A stretch of 64,000 nucleotides of DNA from CAYOEJ01 sp964403015 (lineage in GTDB: Bacteria; Actinomycetota; Actinomycetes; Actinomycetales; Actinomycetaceae). The first letter of the stretch is position 1, and every line of letters starts with the position of its first letter. The notes below the pieces were generated by a model. That model saw only the letters and a program-made list of their open reading frames with translations. It made no database searches and was not told the DNA's origin. This document shows, piece by piece, positions 61,072-64,000 of the stretch. The DNA lies in NCBI GenBank assembly GCA_964403015.1, contig CAYOEJ010000001.1:1-64000 (forward strand). Direction: 5' to 3'. A program made the translations under genes and the position numbers.

Positions 61072-62237
61072 CACCCTCTAAGATCGACGCTGCGCAGGGT
61101 GCTCTCAGTGAAACAGTAGAATGCATCGGTCCACTGGCACTTCATCCCCTCAACCAGCACCTTTCCGGACGTGACGTCGAAGGTTCGGGCATGGATACCG
61201 TCGTCGTTCACTCCGTTAATCGTGACGTAGGGGTATTCGACAACCCAGAGAACCATGTCGTCCTGATGAAGGTCGTCGAGCCTCAGGAGCGTGTCCTGGG
61301 AAGTCGCGAAGCCCGCAAGGTTCGCGTAGGCGGGTGCAACGGCACCGGAGTATTGCTTTTCGAGGCCCAGAACCTCTCCGCCTTGGAAGATCGCAACGTG
61401 CGAGTAGTCCTCACCCAGGGCCTCAGCCTCGCTGAGCATCGCCGAAAACTCCGCAGCCGACCAGTTCTCATTAACCGTCAAGTGCAGTGAAGCGTCGATG
61501 GTGGCTTCGTTCAACACATCGCTGTCGGAATCGAAAATTGTTACGGTCGTGGTCGGCTCTGCCTGGCCATCAGTACGGATCAGCACGTAGCCGTCCTTAA
61601 GGGCTTGACTTCCTTGGAGGAATGACTCGGGTTCAAACCAGAATGATGACCGAGAGAGAAAGCCTGCGTCCGCCAGATCCTCGAGAATTGTTGAGTCTTC
61701 GGGTACCGCAACCTCATTGGTATCGAACCGGTACGCCGCGACAATGTCGCCTTCCGTATCGATCTTGTCGATCGGAGTATCGGCCTCGACTGCAACTAGA
61801 TTCAGTGCAAAAGATGAGTACCGCTCGATGTAATACGTGCCGTCAATTTCGCCAACGAGCGTTCGATGATCTGGAAGCTCTACTTTGGCGCCAGTCTCGA
61901 GCGACACCGCGAAAGGATTAATTGGCTGCGAAAGATCGGTGGGTATGCACCAGACGAGCCCTGTGGCGAGCGTGCACGTGGTCGGACCCTCAACTGGTAT
62001 CGCGAAGATTTCTTCTTGTTGGGCCACGCTATATCCCCGGGCCATCCACGAGTTTTCTTCAATTCCGACCACGACAGCATAGAAATCGTTTGACGCCACG
62101 GAAATGAGGTTGGAGGCTGCGTACTGCGACTGCGTCATGTCGAGCGGGACCTCCCACTCAACATCGCCGGCGATATGGTGGTTCGAGGAGCATCCTGCAA
62201 GCAGGAGTGCTGCTCCGATGACTAATAGGCGCTTCAC
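61071..62237 (-). CDS. Hypothetical lipoprotein
   Basis: A 388-aa secreted lipoprotein. The signal peptide MKRLLVIGAALLLAGC gives lipidated Cys16. The mature part is acidic and beta-rich with paired cysteines (TCTLATGLVWC near 90-105 and CQWTDAFYC near the end), and repeated short strands suggest a propeller-like fold, but no known family was recognised. Its start overlaps the stop of the acetyltransferase gene by 4 bases, so the two are co-translated. Function unknown. Confidence 0.75.
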   Translation of the reverse strand: MKRLLVIGAALLLAGCSSNHHIAGDVEWEVPLDMTQSQYAASNLISVASNDFYAVVVGIEENSWMARGYSVAQQEEIFAIPVEGPTTCTLATGLVWCIPTDLSQPINPFAVSLETGAKVELPDHRTLVGEIDGTYYIERYSSFALNLVAVEADTPIDKIDTEGDIVAAYRFDTNEVAVPEDSTILEDLADAGFLSRSSFWFEPESFLQGSQALKDGYVLIRTDGQAEPTTTVTIFDSDSDVLNEATIDASLHLTVNENWSAAEFSAMLSEAEALGEDYSHVAIFQGGEVLGLEKQYSGAVAPAYANLAGFATSQDTLLRLDDLHQDDMVLWVVEYPYVTINGVNDDGIHARTFDVTSGKVLVEGMKCQWTDAFYCFTESTLRSVDLRG

Positions 62238-63016
62238 TGAGCGTGTTCCAGATCCTCGAATGGCTCTTTGCTCGCCGAAATCATCACGCCACCGTGGGCA
62301 ACGCCAAGCCGTTCATACAGACGCCGAGCACCCTTATTCCATGTCCAAACACCGAACTGGATGTAGGGCCCTTGCTGGAGGGCAAGGTTAATCGCGCCAA
62401 CCATCGTGGTGCCGCCATATCCGCGGCCGCGGTAGGCGGGAATCGTGCCGAGACCGTGCAGATGCGTAACCTCACCGAGCTCCGCTGCCATCACCGTCAC
62501 GATGTGCCCGGCGTCATTTCGCATGATGAACCAGTCAAAGTCATGCATGTGCTTGAGCGTGTGGGTGATGGGATTCGACAGCTCTAGCGCTGATCTGATG
62601 TCTTCCTTGAGAGCTGCAAGCTCAGGTGTGTCTCGCTTAATGAGTTCCACGCGATCGGAATGAGCTACGGATTCAAGTGGAGCGTCGGCCCAAAAGAAGT
62701 CCCACGCAAAGCCCCAGTAGGGACCGAGGGAGTCTTTCATCTCCTCCGGCAGGGCCTCGTGGATTTCCTGCGACACCATGACGCGATCAAGGACCGGATA
62801 CTTAGCAGTGACGGATGCAAGCTCTGCAATCGCTACTTCCGGATCGCCGTAGGCGACGGCAATCAAGTTGTCCGTGTCGAACTCCGCCTTCCATGGGTTC
62901 GGTTTGACAACAATACCGACGCTGCTGTCTTCACGAAGGTAGACCGGATCCTGTGAGCGATCCGCGATAGCTAAACGCCACAGCGGTGAGTGGGCGCCGG
63001 TGCCAAATTTCGTCAT
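62234..63016 (-). CDS. GNAT-family N-acetyltransferase
   Basis: A 260-aa protein whose second half is a GNAT fold: the acetyl-CoA pyrophosphate loop is GLGTIPAYRGRGYGGTTM, followed by the C-terminal strand region FGVWTWNKGARRLYERLGV. The first half is a degenerate helical and beta region, seen in two-part GNAT proteins. The acceptor is unknown. It is coupled to the lipoprotein gene by an ATGA overlap and lies behind the aspS terminator. Confidence 0.8.
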   Translation of the reverse strand: MTKFGTGAHSPLWRLAIADRSQDPVYLREDSSVGIVVKPNPWKAEFDTDNLIAVAYGDPEVAIAELASVTAKYPVLDRVMVSQEIHEALPEEMKDSLGPYWGFAWDFFWADAPLESVAHSDRVELIKRDTPELAALKEDIRSALELSNPITHTLKHMHDFDWFIMRNDAGHIVTVMAAELGEVTHLHGLGTIPAYRGRGYGGTTMVGAINLALQQGPYIQFGVWTWNKGARRLYERLGVAHGGVMISASKEPFEDLEHAQ

Positions 63017-63050
63017 TGTGCCTCTTATGCTGATGGTCCCTCTTCAAATA

Positions 63051-63078
63051 AATGGGGGCGATACGCATCGCCCCCATT
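63051..63078 (-). terminator. Rho-independent terminator after aspS
   Basis: AATGGGGGCGAT pairs perfectly with ATCGCCCCCATT around a 4-base loop. On the minus strand TATTTGAAG follows. It separates aspS from the acetyltransferase gene. Confidence 0.82.
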
Positions 63079-63092
63079 ATCGTACGAGTTTT

Positions 63093-64000
63093 CTACTCTG
63101 CGTTCTTGTCCTGCTCGGATGCGTCGTCCTTCTTCTTCGGCTTCGCATCTACGCCGGCTTCCTTGCGCTGCTGTGGCGTAATCGGCGCTGGCGCGTCCGT
63201 AAGCGGATCCCAGCCGTTACCAATCTTCGGGAATGCGATCACGTCACGAATCGAACGTGCCTTCACAAGAAGCGACACGATCCGGTCCCAGCCGAAGGCA
63301 ATTCCGCCATGTGGTGGTGCTCCATACTTGAAAGCATCGAGGAGGAAGCCAAACTGCGCCTGAGCGGTCTCCTCGTCCAGACCCATCACCTTAAACACGC
63401 GCTTTTGCACGTCTTGGTTATGGATTCGAATCGAGCCACCGCCAATCTCATTGCCGTTGCATACGATGTCGTATGCGTAGGCGAGAGCGTTTCCGGGGTC
63501 CGTGTCGAACGAATCGAGCCACTCGGGCTTAGGCGAGGTGAAGGCGTGGTGCACGGCTGTCCATGCGCCTCCGCCTACCGCAACATCGCCCTCCGCTTCG
63601 GCGGCCGCCGTCGGCTTAAAGAGCGGCGCATCAACAACCCAGACAAACGCCCAGTCATCGGGATCAATGAGATCGCAGCGCTTTCCGATTTCCAAGCGAG
63701 CCGCTCCGAGCAGCTCGCGAGAAGCGGTCGGCTCGCCGGCAGCAAAGAAGATGCAGTCGCCGGGCTTTGCACCGGTTGCTTCAGCTAATCCGGCACGTTC
63801 GGCGTCGGTGATGTTCTTTGCAACGGGCCCGCCAAGCGTGCCGTCGTCGGCGATCGTGACGTAAGCCAAGCCCTTGGCGCCGCGCGCCTTTGCCCACTCC
63901 TGCCACTTATCGAAAGTGCGTCGTGGTTGTGAACCGCCACCCGGCATGACGACGGCACCGACGTAAGGGTTTTGGAACACGCGGAAGGTGGTGTCCTTGA
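63093..64000 (-). CDS. aspS: Aspartyl-tRNA synthetase, C-terminal part (runs off the window)
   Basis: About 302 C-terminal residues of a class II synthetase; the 5' end lies beyond base 64000. The GAD domain is visible (DTTFRVFQNPYVGAVVMPGG to LIDPDDWAFVWVVDAPLF). The catalytic motifs follow: GGGSIRIHNQDVQKRVF (motif 2 region) and GGIAFGWDRIVSLL (motif 3). The C-terminal tail is charged. The GAD insertion marks the bacterial type, which may be discriminating or non-discriminating for tRNA-Asn; the sequence seen does not decide this. Confidence 0.95.
   Translation of the reverse strand, partial: KDTTFRVFQNPYVGAVVMPGGGSQPRRTFDKWQEWAKARGAKGLAYVTIADDGTLGGPVAKNITDAERAGLAEATGAKPGDCIFFAAGEPTASRELLGAARLEIGKRCDLIDPDDWAFVWVVDAPLFKPTAAAEAEGDVAVGGGAWTAVHHAFTSPKPEWLDSFDTDPGNALAYAYDIVCNGNEIGGGSIRIHNQDVQKRVFKVMGLDEETAQAQFGFLLDAFKYGAPPHGGIAFGWDRIVSLLVKARSIRDVIAFPKIGNGWDPLTDAPAPITPQQRKEAGVDAKPKKKDDASEQDKNAE

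Overview
The window reads as a stretch of conserved chromosome from a moderately GC-rich actinobacterium, most likely an Actinomycetales/Actinomycetaceae-type host-associated organism. The placement rests on actinobacterial marker genes and gene orders: garA-ftsR-MerR, rbpA, pafB-pafC-helY, the actinobacterial integration host factor mihF next to gmk-rpoZ-coaBC-metK-priA-fmt-rsmB-rpe, a PriA without helicase motifs, efp-nusB-pyr, and aroE-mltG-ruvX-alaS. The species cannot be named from sequence reading alone.

Layout. 1-1259: a decayed integrative element, an interrupted and 3'-truncated tyrosine integrase lying between a tRNA-Pro gene and a 16-bp copy of part of that tRNA. 1338-16108: dimethylargininase, aminopeptidase N, the GarA/FtsR/MerR regulatory block, two TetR regulators and a 3-ketosteroid-dehydrogenase-like flavoprotein, a DcuC-type transporter with peptidase E, a glucose-6-phosphate dehydrogenase-like protein, a GH15 hydrolase and RbpA. 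16212-24679 (minus): lipoprotein N-acyltransferase and polyprenol-phosphate mannose synthase, helicase HelY, a lipid kinase, a small membrane protein and PafB/PafC. 25836-37046 (minus): hisG, hisE, a predicted riboflavin importer under an FMN riboswitch, rpe, rsmB, fmt, priA, metK, coaBC, rpoZ. 37096-46640 (minus): gmk, mihF, the pyrimidine operon pyrR-pyrB-pyrC-carA'-carB-pyrF, nusB, efp. 46732-58382 (minus): shikimate pathway genes, mltG, ruvX, alaS, rpsD, rarA. 58487-64000: a large MMPL transporter, a lipoprotein, an acetyltransferase and the 3' part of aspS.

Two loci stand out. First, carA encodes only the N-terminal domain (132 aa). The glutaminase domain is gone, and the stop codon lies directly in front of an intact carB inside an otherwise complete pyr operon. 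This predicts an ammonia-dependent carbamoyl-phosphate synthetase, in outline like animal CPS I, or a glutaminase supplied in trans. Second, between rpe and hisE-hisG, where many actinobacteria carry riboflavin biosynthesis genes, this genome has a clear FMN riboswitch driving a substrate-binding lipoprotein and an ABC permease of RibY/RibX type. That suggests replacement of riboflavin synthesis by uptake at a conserved locus, with the riboswitch kept.

Other oddities are an AroE homologue without the catalytic Lys and Asp in their usual motifs, a second shikimate-kinase-like gene behind an AroK-AroB fusion, a G6PDH homologue without the signature lysine, and a structured intergenic region after helY. 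No CRISPR array, rRNA, intact insertion sequence or replication origin was seen. The only gene-free stretch above 300 bases is 28723-29047, which holds the FMN riboswitch.
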